DNA of 64,000 bases from Natronolimnobius baerhuensis (GTDB lineage Archaea > Halobacteriota > Halobacteria > Halobacteriales > Natrialbaceae). The notes under the pieces were generated by a model. The model saw only the letters and a list, made by a program, of their open reading frames with translations. It was not told the DNA's origin and searched no databases. The stretch is from the NCBI RefSeq assembly GCF_002177135.1, contig NZ_MWPH01000005.1, positions 87,267 to 151,266 of the forward strand. Direction: 5' to 3'. Positions 16,794 through 26,695 of this stretch are shown here, piece after piece (position 1 is the first letter of the stretch; each line of letters starts with the position of its first letter). The position numbers were made by a program, and so were the translations under genes.

Positions 16794-17591
16794 ATGAGTG
16801 TGGATATCACTACCTACGATAGAAATACGGAAAAATATGTGATTGGAGATGCACTTGAATATCTTCAAAAGAGTGGTGAAAAGGCGGATCTTATCTATCT
16901 TGATGATGCTTGGGCACGACCGCAGAGAGCAGGACAGTTTGGTGTTGAATACCCTACACACGGATTTGATGAGAGCGGTCGTGAACGAGCACCGGACGAC
17001 TCGTTGACAACGAGTGAATTACTTAAAGCCTGTAAAGAGGCCTTGACTGCCGGTGGTTGGTTGATTGCTGACGCAGATGATTGGCTTCTTCCAAAACTCA
17101 TTCAAGAATTACAAGAAGAATGGGGGAATGTTGCTAAGACATATTCTGGTGGAGGATACCGAAGAATTGGCGGGGTGACATATATTCAAAAATCTGCATT
17201 TAAAGTAGATCGTAGTAGTGCAGGTAAGTATCTTAGTAACGGTGGCTACCCGGTTGTGTTCGCACATAAGGGGGAAACAGAACGAGAATCAACTGCTTCT
17301 GCTCGACAGCTTGCGCACAAACCAACCAAAAACTTTGGTTGGGGGAGTGTCAAACCTATCGAACCGTATAAACGATGGATTGATGCACTGTTAGAAAATG
17401 GTGATAAAATATTGGTCCCTTGTGCTGGCACTGCTCCTGCAGCAATTGCTGTTGAACAATTGGAAGACAAGCAGATTGACTACACGTGTATTGACATTGA
17501 TCCGCGGGCTCGCGAAGCGTTTGAACAACGACGAGAAACGGTACAGAACGATGGCGATCCTGACCAGCGAAAACTCCCATCTGAATATTGA
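16794..17591 (+). CDS. DNA methyltransferase-like protein (N4/N6-type)
   Basis: 265 residues. YVIGDALEYL (15-24) followed by LIYLDDAW (33-40) matches the entry segment and DPPY-like motif IV of amino-methyltransferases, with LDDAW in place of DPPY. VKPIEPYKRWI, then KILVPCAGTAPAAIAVEQL near residues 202-220, corresponds to the S-adenosylmethionine-binding motif I (FxGxGxxxxAA), giving a beta-class order. Similar proteins occur in haloviruses and plasmids. It may protect host or plasmid DNA and may work with the convergent GmrSD-like gene. The changed motif IV leaves the target base uncertain. Confidence 0.72.
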   Translation: MSVDITTYDRNTEKYVIGDALEYLQKSGEKADLIYLDDAWARPQRAGQFGVEYPTHGFDESGRERAPDDSLTTSELLKACKEALTAGGWLIADADDWLLPKLIQELQEEWGNVAKTYSGGGYRRIGGVTYIQKSAFKVDRSSAGKYLSNGGYPVVFAHKGETERESTASARQLAHKPTKNFGWGSVKPIEPYKRWIDALLENGDKILVPCAGTAPAAIAVEQLEDKQIDYTCIDIDPRAREAFEQRRETVQNDGDPDQRKLPSEY

Positions 17592-17655
17592 GTTCTGTCG
17601 ATCCTAGATCACATATGGATGGTCTTCTGTTCGAGCGAGAAATAACATGAATACA

Positions 17656-19380
17656 TCAATCCATAAGCTCAAAATTCCATATGTCGACAGCAGTTTCTCC
17701 AAGTTCTTTGGACCGACGTTCGATGGTGTCCGTATTCCAGTCAGAATAATTCGAACGGACGTATTCAGTCATTTGAAAGTCAGAAAGCCGATATTGATCT
17801 TTTTTCTGTTGGAATGGGTTCGCACTCGCTTCTTCGTTTAGGCTTTCTTCGAGAAGAGTAAGGTTTCCAATTCGATTTCGGTATTGGTTCTTGTACTCGG
17901 CTTCACCGATATCGAGCAGTTCCTTCCACGAACTGTACTTATCGGCAGACATTGCTGCTTGAGGTGCAATGTGTTCGATATCAACAGAAGCTCGGTCGTA
18001 TGTTTTTCCACCTCCAGTAGAATAATATTCGCGTTCGAGTGTATCTAAGACGTATCGAGTCATCGAGTTCTGTTTAAATTCTGAACTCGCAAATTTCGCC
18101 TTAAATTCGTCATCACCAGGGGCCTCTTCTTTGAGTCGCTGGCGGATAGCGCTGATCGGATCTGACTTCTTAAAAGCGTTTGAACAGAGTTCAGAAAAGA
18201 TGCGGTCAAGAGAGGCTCCTGTTGTGAGATCAGCAACCCTCCAGCGAGTCATGAATGATTCTAGTAACCGTAGAACCTCGATTGTTTTCGTCGATTCATC
18301 GAACTCTTCAATGGAGCGAAGAATCAACGTCCTGGAATGGGAGGCGCCAATATCATTTAAATTCCTGAGTCGAGAGTTCACCTTTTTGGATTGCTTTCCA
18401 CCATAGGTGTCGATGGACGCGTCAATTATTCCCATGTATGTATCGGAAATATCTACCATCTCATCGACGTACTCATCTATCGAAATACCCACATCACTCA
18501 GATCAACATCAATGATCTCATTAAATATATCATAAAGCTTCCTTGGAGAAACATTCCCTTCATAGTCCGGTTCTTCCCTAGACATAATGAAATGCCTGAA
18601 GAATCTATTTGGGTGATCTATTTGATGAACAACATTTTGTAAAAGGAATTCCCATTGGTTTCGGACATGCTCATATTCCTCACTATCACTTCCGTATTTA
18701 TAGGTAGCTGTCTGCAGCAAAGAATTTTTCATCAAATCAATTGAGGATAACTCCATCCCTCGGTTGTTCAACGTCTCAAACAACCGGAAAGCAGAACCTG
18801 GAGTATCACATTCCACGACGACTATCGTCATTTGTTTTGTGAGGTGTGCCCGTAGTTCATCTAGTTCATCCGCCGTATGATTTGAGAGTTTTTCTTCGAA
18901 GTACCTTAATGCTCTTAACAGTCTTGAACCATCATCAACTGCGTTTTCACGCCCTTCAAGAATATGTTCATAGTCGTCGCCATCGTATCGGCTCAGGGAG
19001 AGTTTTGGCTGTTTAGTATTGCTGTCGTCCCGTTCGTGAAGATATTCGTCATTGATCAATTCCGAAATGCCGTCAGGGTCGCCCAACTCTTCGTATTGAG
19101 ACTGCATTGCACAGAATAATAGTGAGATTGTGGTGAGTCGTTGCTGGCCATCTACAACCTCCAACTCTGCAAGTTGATTGAACCCACCATCATGCTTAAT
19201 CAAAACTATAGATCCAAGGAAATGTGTATCGTTCTGAATAGTATTGAGATCGGTCCAAAAATCGGCCCATTGATCATTTTCCCACGAATATGGCCGCTGA
19301 TAGTCTGGAACACTGTATGTACTTTTGTCGGCAAAGACGCCTTGAACAGTACTTTCAGTGGCGTCAATATTCATACTCAT
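17656..19380 (-). CDS. GmrSD-like type IV restriction protein (DUF262 + DUF1524)
   Basis: 574 residues. The N-terminal DUF262 (ParB/Srx-like) domain shows YQRPYSWE at 27-34 and EVVDGQQRLTTI at 74-85; this fold hydrolyses NTPs in GmrS. The C-terminal DUF1524 HNH-like nuclease shows SVDIEHIAPQ and then RNRIGNLTLL (about 465-520), the His/Asn/His metal site. GmrSD cleaves phage DNA carrying modified bases (glucosyl-hydroxymethylcytosine in E. coli). Here the target is unknown. It converges on the methyltransferase gene, ending 64 bases from it. A high A/T share suggests transfer. Confidence 0.88.
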   Translation of the reverse strand: MSMNIDATESTVQGVFADKSTYSVPDYQRPYSWENDQWADFWTDLNTIQNDTHFLGSIVLIKHDGGFNQLAELEVVDGQQRLTTISLLFCAMQSQYEELGDPDGISELINDEYLHERDDSNTKQPKLSLSRYDGDDYEHILEGRENAVDDGSRLLRALRYFEEKLSNHTADELDELRAHLTKQMTIVVVECDTPGSAFRLFETLNNRGMELSSIDLMKNSLLQTATYKYGSDSEEYEHVRNQWEFLLQNVVHQIDHPNRFFRHFIMSREEPDYEGNVSPRKLYDIFNEIIDVDLSDVGISIDEYVDEMVDISDTYMGIIDASIDTYGGKQSKKVNSRLRNLNDIGASHSRTLILRSIEEFDESTKTIEVLRLLESFMTRWRVADLTTGASLDRIFSELCSNAFKKSDPISAIRQRLKEEAPGDDEFKAKFASSEFKQNSMTRYVLDTLEREYYSTGGGKTYDRASVDIEHIAPQAAMSADKYSSWKELLDIGEAEYKNQYRNRIGNLTLLEESLNEEASANPFQQKKDQYRLSDFQMTEYVRSNYSDWNTDTIERRSKELGETAVDIWNFELMD

Positions 19381-19600
19381 ATCCTATCAGTCATAACTAC
19401 AAGGATATATAATTGTCCTACTAGCCTTGACTTTTCAAATACATTAGGTGTATGTCCAAACACAATTAATAATATATCAAAAGCTTAAATTTAATCTATC
19501 CTCAAAACAAAATTAAACTCATTATTCACATTGACATTCAGTGGAAAGTAGAACGGAAGAACCAGTTATCTGAATACTAGTCTTCTGACCAAACTAGTAC

Positions 19601-19795
19601 CTAACTGACAGTTAAGTCCGATCCCGTAACCAGTACACGGAACTCACTAACAGTGAATCGAATTTCGATTTCAGTATCTTGACTCGCTGAATCTACGAGT
19701 TGCTCGAGTGCCTCAACATCGATCCATTCCCCTAATTGATACTCATCACGCTCGAGGCCCTCTTCCGCAAGCGCTTCGAGAATCTCAAACAACAA
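19601..19795 (-). CDS. HalOD1-like small protein
   Basis: 64 residues from TTG at 19795: LFEILEALAEEGLERDEYQLGEWIDVEALEQLV, then a beta hairpin IEIRFTVSEFRVLVTG. This matches the HalOD1 output domain found alone in haloarchaea. It directly follows a 3' stub of an ArdC-like metallopeptidase gene (19803-19898). A broken copy of the same gene follows the intact metallopeptidase at 34347-34427, so the pair was once a unit. Confidence 0.6.
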   Translation of the reverse strand: MLFEILEALAEEGLERDEYQLGEWIDVEALEQLVDSASQDTEIEIRFTVSEFRVLVTGSDLTVS

Positions 19796-19802
19796 CCGTT
19801 GA

Positions 19803-19898
19803 TCACGTGTCGCTCATCTCCTCCTCAACAGCGTCGATGATCTCCTGTGCAGTTGAGCTAATTCGCTCGAGTCGATTAAGAATTGTCTCCGGTTCATC
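19803..19898 (-). pseudogene. 3' stub of ArdC-like metallopeptidase gene
   Basis: It encodes DEPETILNRLERISSTAQEI and the tail to a TGA at 19803, nearly identical to the C terminus of the intact gene at 34435-35370. It is cut at 19898 by the left end of the IS6-type element. Confidence 0.85.
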
Positions 19899-19901
19899 GG
19901 T

Positions 19902-20592
19902 CGTGTTTAGTTAAGGCTGAAGGATGAGGTGGCGTGATTTTTATCTGGTCTATGGCAGAAATCACCCGCCTCAGTGGTCGTAGCGACTGGGTTGACTTGG
20001 ATTTTGTGGACCGAGAGCGGACACCGCGCCGACTGATGAAGTTCGGTATTTGACTGCACCTTGCCGGACTATCGCTTTCGAATACCGTTCGAGAATTAGA
20101 GAAGTTCGGTGTCGAACGATCGCGAAAACCCGTTCACGACTGGGTGCACAAGGCCGATCTACAACCCGCCAGCGATGCGAGTCCAGATCACGTCGCGCTC
20201 GACGAGACCGTGATCCGAATCAATGGACAGCAGTTCTGGCTGTACGCGGCTGTCGATCCCAAGACAAATGAATTCTTGCACGTCCGGCTCTTTACGACGA
20301 CTACAACGGCATTAACACAACGGTTCTTGCGGGAACTTCGTGAGAAACACGACGTCGAAGACGCTGTGTTTCTCGTTGATCACGCACATCACCTAGCGGC
20401 TGCATTACAACGACCAGGGCTCCGATTTCGACCGGAACGCCATGGAAATCGGAACGCCATTGAACGTATCTTTCGAGAGATAAAACGACGCACCTCACCG
20501 TTCAGCAATAGTTTCAGCAACGTCGATCCAGCGACTGCCGAAACATGGTTACAAGCCTTCGCCGTCTGGTGGAACTCGCTAAACTAAACACG
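19902..20592. mobile_element. IS6-type insertion sequence, about 690 bp
   Basis: The ends CGTGTTTAGTT (left, from 19902) and CTAAACTAAACACG (right, ending 20592) are inverted copies. The length and single transposase gene fit small haloarchaeal IS6-family elements. No 8-bp target duplication is visible (flanks differ), so the copy may have been rearranged by recombination. It truncates the metallopeptidase copy to its left. Another right end of the same element is at 49631-49728. Confidence 0.78.
19952..20587 (+). pseudogene. IS6-type transposase with in-frame TGA
   Basis: One frame runs from ATG 19952 (MAEITRLSGRSDWVDLDFVD) to TAA 20587, interrupted only by TGA at codon 35 within KFGI-stop-LHLAGLSLSNTV. 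Catalytic-region segments are present: LDETVIRINGQQFWLYAAVD, VFLVDHAHHL and GNRNAIERIFREIKRRT. The single stop inactivates it unless read through. Confidence 0.85.
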
Positions 20593-20711
20593 ATGCATTG
20601 AACCATCTAAATCTATAGAGTGACTACGTCATTGGGTCCTGCTAAGAGCGGGGTGTGAATTTTTCCGCCATCAATAACTACACTAGTCCCGTCGCATGTA
20701 GTGTTCTTACA

Positions 20712-21578
20712 ATGACTATTGTCTCATTTGAGGGAATCCCTACTGAGAACCGTGTCATTCACATCACCGATCCCTTGACTGCAGGTAACGAAGAGGGCTA
20801 CGGGATGGGGTATCTTCGAAGTCTACCGCTACTCCTGCACTATGGTGTGACGCAGTTCACCTTCCCGAGAGGGTGGCTTAGTGCGTCAAGTACGGACACG
20901 TTCGACGCGGTCGTTGAGGAACGCGAAGACAGGCAATTTCGCTACACTGCTATACCGGATCTCGAATTCGACTATGTTCTTATCGACACTGATCGACGCG
21001 CAGACACCCTTGGTTTCGACCAACTCTGCCAAGTCACAAATCAGGATCTCGAGGACGCGCAAACGTCAAGCACGACGCACAAACTTATGGACGCATATAA
21101 AACAGATCGAATTAAAGAGTTATTTCTTCTCACTGACACGGGCGATTTCAAGATGCAAGGGACGGTGACACAGAAGTCGATGGCTGAGGACGTCGACCGT
21201 ATATCTCAGTTAGACTACACAGACCTTGCCCAGAAGTACATTGCTCAAAATTTCGAGAAACCACGTCTCAGTCTCGGTGAAACCCGCAATATATGGCTAC
21301 ACCACGCGGCAGCAGAATACAAGGATGTTATGGGATATGAACCGACACAGATTCGCGACCTCTTCGAATTTGACATACTTAAACCCGGCATTCGAACCTG
21401 GGACATTCTCGAGTTTCTCGCCTCCGATACAGCCAAAGAAGATCCGGCTCATATCGAGGCAGTGACACGCCCCTGGGTAGAGTCAGACAATTCCGTAATC
21501 GAGACCTACATCCGGAACGCACTCCAAGAGTTTGACTATGACCGCGAGAAAGTTCGGGCGTACCGTACAGAGGATTGA
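20712..21578 (+). CDS. Unrecognised protein between IS remnants
   Basis: 288 residues from ATG 20712, beginning MTIVSFEGIPTENRVIHITD. A GYLRSLPLLLHYGVTQFTFPRGW segment and a later LDYTDLAQKYIAQNF...LGETRNIWLHHAAAEYKDVMG segment are distinctive, but I do not recognise a family with confidence. No membrane segment or nucleotide-binding motif. It lies between IS6-type copies, 500 bases upstream of the dpd-like operon and in the same direction, so it may be cargo of the island or a partner of the system. Confidence 0.6.
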   Translation: MTIVSFEGIPTENRVIHITDPLTAGNEEGYGMGYLRSLPLLLHYGVTQFTFPRGWLSASSTDTFDAVVEEREDRQFRYTAIPDLEFDYVLIDTDRRADTLGFDQLCQVTNQDLEDAQTSSTTHKLMDAYKTDRIKELFLLTDTGDFKMQGTVTQKSMAEDVDRISQLDYTDLAQKYIAQNFEKPRLSLGETRNIWLHHAAAEYKDVMGYEPTQIRDLFEFDILKPGIRTWDILEFLASDTAKEDPAHIEAVTRPWVESDNSVIETYIRNALQEFDYDREKVRAYRTED

Positions 21579-21639
21579 GTGATAGCCAGGTTTTAGCCAG
21601 AACTCGAAATCAAAATCTCAGGGCGTGCTATGATCTGTC

Positions 21640-21907
21640 ATTGTCCCTATTTCTCGTCGATCAATTTGGCTATCGGACTGCCTTTGCTCGATTAGGGTTA
21701 AACGGTCGGGATGACTACACCGACCGAAACATCATCGAAAAGTGGTTTCACACCCTCAAAATGCGAGTCGACCGTTTCCATAATTCATGGGTGGGCAGTC
21801 GGCGGAGTACTCGGAAATGAATTGAACAGTTTGTACATTACTACAATCGCCAGAGACCGCATCAATCGCTCGGTGGACGAACGCCAACTGAAGAGGTCCT
21901 AAACTAG
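21640..21907 (+). pseudogene. 3' part of IS6-type transposase with in-frame TGA
   Basis: It reads FLVDQFGYRTAFARLGLNG, DYTDRNIIEKWFHTLKMRVD and FHNSWVGSRRSTRK, then TGA where Trp is expected (EWIEQFVHYYN in relatives), and on to RTPTEEVLN and TAG at 21905. The 5' two thirds are missing. It is a different IS6-type subgroup from the element at 19902. Confidence 0.82.
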
Positions 21908-21992
21908 ATAGTGCCCAATCATTGATCTGTTCAACCAATGGATGAAAGTGTTCTTGTGAGGTGGTTTGTGGACATTTCCATGGACCAATACC

Positions 21993-22004
21993 TTTATTTA
22001 TATT
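21993..22004 (+). promoter_or_regulatory. Possible TATA box of the dpdG-K-like operon
   Basis: TTTATTTATATT lies about 85 bases before the ATG at 22086. It is the best TATA-like stretch in the 178-base gap upstream of the five-gene operon. Confidence 0.3.
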
Positions 22005-22085
22005 CGTTGGTATTCTCCGCCTAGAATCGATAGTGTACGGACAGGCAGACCTCTCTCAAATCAGGGACACTAACACTAATTTATA

Positions 22086-22850
22086 ATGTCAGTACTCAGA
22101 CGAAATATCACCGGACATGATATTCTCGCACTACGTGAATTCATCAGTACCGACGGACCAGTCACCGAAGACGAAATCAAGCACTGTTTCTTCCCCGGCG
22201 ACGCGACCGAGTCGTCGATCTCGGACAAACTAAAGTTAATTACTGATGCTATCGGATTCTTAGAAGAGACCGAGCAGATAGTCGAGGAAACCGATGGTTA
22301 TCGGCTACATGAGGGTGCTGCAAGTGCTACTAGTCCCCAAATATCGATACTTTCGGGTCTCTACTCACAGTTCGGCGAAAACGGTGCCTATCGAGATGTC
22401 CTCGGATATCTCGCCTCTGAGGACCAAACGCTTGCGAATCGCAAAGGTGAACTTCAAGATGCAATGAACGGGTACAGTCCTGATACCGGCTGGAACACGA
22501 CAAATCTTGGTTACTGGGAGCGAACAATGGATTGTCTGGGTCTCATCACGAAGGTTCATGGTGACGACGCCACAATGGTGTTCGTACTCGAATATGACCT
22601 CTGGAGGGAACTGCTTAATAATGTCTGTGAAACCCGGACTACTCGACTGGAGGATGTTCTCTCGAATCTTCACGATGTGTACGTACCTGTCTGGACTTCT
22701 GGGGGGACTATCGCCAAGCACGTCCAGTACGGATTAGCTGGTCTCGAAGAACACTCTGAGATCGATCTCCGGAAAGAAAGCGACGCTGGGGCGACCTACG
22801 AGGTTGATTCAAAGGGCGTGAATACAATCGAACTTACGACACAGTTCTAG
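22086..22850 (+). CDS. DpdG-like first gene of restriction operon
   Basis: 254 residues. The N terminus (ILALREFISTDGPVTEDEIKHCF...LKLITDAIGFLEETEQIVEETDGYRL, about 14-78) is a winged helix. A second helical domain contains a YWERTMDCLGLI segment near 150. It stands first in a tightly spaced operon: 1 base to the ATPase gene, then a 4-base overlap, then 2 bases. Gene order and sizes resemble dpdG-H-I-J-K of bacterial 7-deazaguanine DNA modification-restriction clusters, where DpdG is a small protein of unknown action. The DpdG call rests mainly on position. Confidence 0.6.
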   Translation: MSVLRRNITGHDILALREFISTDGPVTEDEIKHCFFPGDATESSISDKLKLITDAIGFLEETEQIVEETDGYRLHEGAASATSPQISILSGLYSQFGENGAYRDVLGYLASEDQTLANRKGELQDAMNGYSPDTGWNTTNLGYWERTMDCLGLITKVHGDDATMVFVLEYDLWRELLNNVCETRTTRLEDVLSNLHDVYVPVWTSGGTIAKHVQYGLAGLEEHSEIDLRKESDAGATYEVDSKGVNTIELTTQF

Positions 22851-22851
22851 C

Positions 22852-25800
22852 ATGACACAATATCCTAAGAATTGGACCGACCGTTCCGTTGAGAAGTACG
22901 TCACTCAGGAATCCCAACAGAAATCCCGTGCTGAATTCGAAGCTACCCACGTTCCGATCAACCACATTAAGGTCGAGCGTACACAGATCGATGCGTGGAC
23001 TGACAAGGGTGAGTACATCACGGAGTCGGACTTTTACGATGCGGTCATCGATTCACATATTGAATCGGACAACCGAATGTTTTTTGTCGTTGGTGAGACT
23101 GGTTCCGGGAAATCAGAACTTTGCCAATGGCTCGATTATAATATTCAAGACAAATACGGGAACGCAAGTGATGACGAGTTCCGTCATGAACCCATCCTGA
23201 TTCCACGGGAAGTCCGAGAACCGCGAGAAGTTCTTCAGCGGCTAACACAGTACCTTGACCACACTGAACTGGACGAGGCTAAGCGACTGGCCGAACTTCC
23301 ACCCGAGGGTGTTCTAGACAGGACGACTGGTGATATTACTCTCGCGTTCGACAAGTCGAAAACTGCGACAATCGAGTTAGTCCAGAGCAGCAAATTCAAA
23401 CAAGAAGTTAGACAGAACCTCGACAAGTTCGTTAACGCGTTTGATGATCCCGGTCAGGAGATTGAGTTTGAACCAATCTCTGAAGACAAACTTGAGTCGC
23501 TCGTTGATACGTATCCCGGCGTCGAATCGGAAGTCTCAACAGATACTAGCAATGCGATCGACGTCCTCTACAATAAGGTTACTGAACAGGCGAAGGACTC
23601 GATCAAGGACATGTTATTCGTTGGTGATCTAAAAGAAACACTCCGACAACTCAACGAGCGATTCAAAGAAGCAAATCGCCGGCCTGTGCTTATTATCGAG
23701 GATCTCAACGGATTTACAATCTTTCAGCACGAGATCCTCTCTTTCTTTTCAGACCTCAAAGCCTCTAACTGGGACGTTGTCATTGGTGTTCCGACCGGTA
23801 CAAATCAGACTCTTGTACAGGGACGGCGCGCAGATCTTAGCACTGAGGAGACGATCAACGATCGCATTAAAGCACGCGTTGCACTCACGGAACAGACAGA
23901 TGAGGGGTCGAAGACCCTCTTCCTACAGCAAGAGGAGATCCATATCGATCTCGCGCGAAAGTATCTCACCGCAATCAAGCACGACGCTGATATTGACTAT
24001 TCTCCATTGGCCCAAATCTCAGAAAGCGAACTCGACGACGCGTTCGGAGAAGGCCTGTATCCATTTAATAAGCCGTTCCTTACACGCATTTATGAAAATT
24101 TGCGTGAAGATAACCAAAAGAAACAGACACCACGAAACTACCTGACGTTTGTTATCGAAGGTTTGCTAACCAACAAGAATCCTCCCTTTGAGCACGCGGA
24201 CCTGCTTAAGAAACTTGGGTCTATCGACAATACGCTTGATCCAGAATATAAAGAGTCAGATCGTGACCTGCTGAAGTGGTATGGCAAGCGGATTGACAAC
24301 AACAAGTACGTTGTCGATGAACGAATACCGGAGATGTTCGACGTCCCAAGCGATGGTTGGGCGCCGAGCGTCGATGACACGCTTCTCTGCGAGAAATGCG
24401 GTACAGAGATGGAAGAAACGAGTGAAAGCACCCCGTTCTGCCCGAGTTGTGAGACCGTGTGTTCGGAGTGCCAGGTCCCGATGGAGCGGGAGGGTGAGTA
24501 TTGGGTCTGTTCAAGCAACACCGATCACAAGAACCCTGTTGGCGGCCGCGCAGCGCTGTTCAAATCACGGAGACAGGAATTGCTCGACTGGAAGGCGGAG
24601 GGTCTTGATTTCAAGAAGACTTCCCATTTGGAGGACGGGGCAGAGCGAGTTGTCCGCTACTTTCATGATAACCCGACCAGCCTCCGGACGCCGCCACGAA
24701 ACGCTCAGAAGGCCAGTGCGGTTTGGTGGGATAAGGGCAGTCGTGCCGTTCCGATCCATATCAGCAACGGCGACGAACCAAGCTATCGAAAAGTCATCGT
24801 CTCTCGCGACCTCCCAGGGACGCTGCTTCTCGATCTGCTCCGCATCGGGGTGTACGATGAGCAATCAATTGACGAGCATATCCAGACGGGACGCGTCGAC
24901 CCTCAATTGCTCAGCTGGTGGGCTGACGAGGCTGTCACAGATCTCCGCTCGACCGTCGAGAGCGACATCGAGGAAGAGTTCGGTGTAACGCTCGACGACG
25001 TCGCTCTGTTTGGGAAGTACTTCCTCAACGTACTCGGTGGAAAGGGGACCGAATTTTCCGTGGAAGCCCTGACGGAACCGCTTGAAGCAGGAGAGCCGAG
25101 TACAAGCCAAATCGCGATCCCAAGCGAACTTGACATCAACAAATACACTATCGAGAACCATCGAGAGACGTTGAAAGGTCTCTTTCGGGCGCGGTTCCAC
25201 TTACGGTCGAATATCGTCAACTATCCCAAACTCCAACGCTGCGTTTCACAGACCTCTCCTGAAGAGTTGGTCGATCGAATCGGCGAGATCACGAGCGGGA
25301 AAGACGGCGTGAAACTGGGTGCGACAAAATCTGACGCCAGCGACCTCTCAGATTTCCTCCGCCTTCCGAGCAGCTTCAACGCCCGGAAAATCGCACGAAG
25401 GCTCAGCGACTTCCGTGAAGAGAGTCGATCCAAAGATCTGGAGACAGTTCGCTCGCGTCTCCTCAACGAGCACGGTACGGTCGCAGAAGCGTTCGAAGGC
25501 GTTACGAGCCCCGACGACATCGACTTCAGCGCTATCGATGCCGCATATAAGCACTCGGATCGATCTCGACCAACAATTATTAACGAGGTCCGCAAAATCG
25601 AGGCAGAAGACTTCGAGTCGACGGTCACTGCGCTCCAGACGGAGATGAACGCGATCAAGGGTGTCACGAACGCGTGGGAATTCCTCGATGCCTATAGGAC
25701 TTTCCTCAGGATCACGAATTTGGGCAAGAGCAAGCAAATTTACAATACCCTCTCAGATTTCACATCGGAATTATATGAACTCGAGCAGGCGTTGGCACAG

Positions 25801-25917
25801 AGAGAGGAACAGCTAGAGGACGAGGAGTTCGAGGTAGAGCTACCGGATACGACTCCGTTTGATGGGGCACAAGACGCCGCCGCATCCCTGGCGGATACGA
25901 TCGAGGGTGGACTATGA
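22852..25917 (+). CDS. dpdH: Large P-loop ATPase with zinc ribbons, DpdH-like
   Basis: 1021 residues. Walker A is GETGSGKS at 81-88; Walker B is VLIIEDLNGF near 280. A zinc-binding block near 512-555 (CEKCGTEM, CPSCETVCSEC, then WVCSSNTDH) follows the ATPase core. The long C-terminal half is helical, with acidic coiled-coil tracts near 950-1000. It probably uses ATP to drive sensing or translocation on DNA for the restriction complex encoded by its neighbours. It overlaps the next gene by four bases (ATGA), so translation is coupled. The DpdH name follows the size, the ATPase fold and its place between the DpdG-like and DpdI-like genes. Confidence 0.68.
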   Translation: MTQYPKNWTDRSVEKYVTQESQQKSRAEFEATHVPINHIKVERTQIDAWTDKGEYITESDFYDAVIDSHIESDNRMFFVVGETGSGKSELCQWLDYNIQDKYGNASDDEFRHEPILIPREVREPREVLQRLTQYLDHTELDEAKRLAELPPEGVLDRTTGDITLAFDKSKTATIELVQSSKFKQEVRQNLDKFVNAFDDPGQEIEFEPISEDKLESLVDTYPGVESEVSTDTSNAIDVLYNKVTEQAKDSIKDMLFVGDLKETLRQLNERFKEANRRPVLIIEDLNGFTIFQHEILSFFSDLKASNWDVVIGVPTGTNQTLVQGRRADLSTEETINDRIKARVALTEQTDEGSKTLFLQQEEIHIDLARKYLTAIKHDADIDYSPLAQISESELDDAFGEGLYPFNKPFLTRIYENLREDNQKKQTPRNYLTFVIEGLLTNKNPPFEHADLLKKLGSIDNTLDPEYKESDRDLLKWYGKRIDNNKYVVDERIPEMFDVPSDGWAPSVDDTLLCEKCGTEMEETSESTPFCPSCETVCSECQVPMEREGEYWVCSSNTDHKNPVGGRAALFKSRRQELLDWKAEGLDFKKTSHLEDGAERVVRYFHDNPTSLRTPPRNAQKASAVWWDKGSRAVPIHISNGDEPSYRKVIVSRDLPGTLLLDLLRIGVYDEQSIDEHIQTGRVDPQLLSWWADEAVTDLRSTVESDIEEEFGVTLDDVALFGKYFLNVLGGKGTEFSVEALTEPLEAGEPSTSQIAIPSELDINKYTIENHRETLKGLFRARFHLRSNIVNYPKLQRCVSQTSPEELVDRIGEITSGKDGVKLGATKSDASDLSDFLRLPSSFNARKIARRLSDFREESRSKDLETVRSRLLNEHGTVAEAFEGVTSPDDIDFSAIDAAYKHSDRSRPTIINEVRKIEAEDFESTVTALQTEMNAIKGVTNAWEFLDAYRTFLRITNLGKSKQIYNTLSDFTSELYELEQALAQREEQLEDEEFEVELPDTTPFDGAQDAAASLADTIEGGL

Positions 25918-26693
25918 GTCAGGCCATACACACTGAGAAGAGTGGAATCAAAACACGGGTCAACCGATTGAACGATCTTGCTGACTCGGTCAAAACACTT
26001 GAAGATGAGAAGGAGAACATCGAGACGAAGCGGAATAATAGAAAACAGAGAAATCAGGCGTTTGAGGAGGTCTGGGAAGCGATCAACGACGCAAAAAGTT
26101 CCTTCAACGTTCTTTGTACTGCGGTTGGACTCGCTGCAGTCCTCGACGCGCCCGCTCCTCGACACAACATTGAACGAACACTCGACGAATATCGTCCACA
26201 ACTTCGCGAGTTCGAGTCGAAGAGTTACGACGACTTCACCGACGTAAATGAGATTAGTTCGACGCGAAAAGAGTTCAAAGCGTTTCAGGAAACTCTCAAC
26301 GAGCACAAGGAGACTGTCAAGACTAACCTCGAGGCTGCCGCGGACGAAGAGTTAAGCGATGTAGAAACCAGAGAGACGATTCTTCGAATTCCCGACATCG
26401 GTACTACAACCGATACCGAAGCCGTGACCACATACCGAAAAAAGATCGCGTCGATCAAACGCGGCCAGTTCATCGATGCGGAGGAATTAAAAGAGGCGAA
26501 GCAACGGTATTCCGAGGTCGATATCGACATCGGGACGATTCGCTCGAACTACGGCTTGAGCGAGGACGCGGGCAACCTCTTGCTGCGCTTCTTGCGGAAC
26601 GAGACCGTCACTCTCGCAGACGTCGACGACGGGGTACTGGATGAACTCAAGACGCTCGAAGAGTTCAGCAAACGACTAACCATCCAATTCTAA
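25914..26693 (+). CDS. Coiled-coil protein, DpdI-like by position
   Basis: 259 residues, mostly helical. A coiled coil at about 10-55 (LNDLADSVKTLEDEKENIET) is followed by further helical segments. No catalytic motif seen. The start overlaps the ATPase stop by four bases, and two bases separate its stop from the giant helicase gene, so it is probably a structural subunit linking the two motors. In bacterial dpd clusters a small dpdI gene stands between dpdH and dpdJ. Confidence 0.58.
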   Translation: MSQAIHTEKSGIKTRVNRLNDLADSVKTLEDEKENIETKRNNRKQRNQAFEEVWEAINDAKSSFNVLCTAVGLAAVLDAPAPRHNIERTLDEYRPQLREFESKSYDDFTDVNEISSTRKEFKAFQETLNEHKETVKTNLEAAADEELSDVETRETILRIPDIGTTTDTEAVTTYRKKIASIKRGQFIDAEELKEAKQRYSEVDIDIGTIRSNYGLSEDAGNLLLRFLRNETVTLADVDDGVLDELKTLEEFSKRLTIQF

Positions 26694-26695
26694 CA

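Noticed and set aside
20593..20711. Target-site duplication for the IS6-type element
   Set aside because: The eight bases on each side (TCATCGGT and ATGCATTG) do not match, so no duplication was called.
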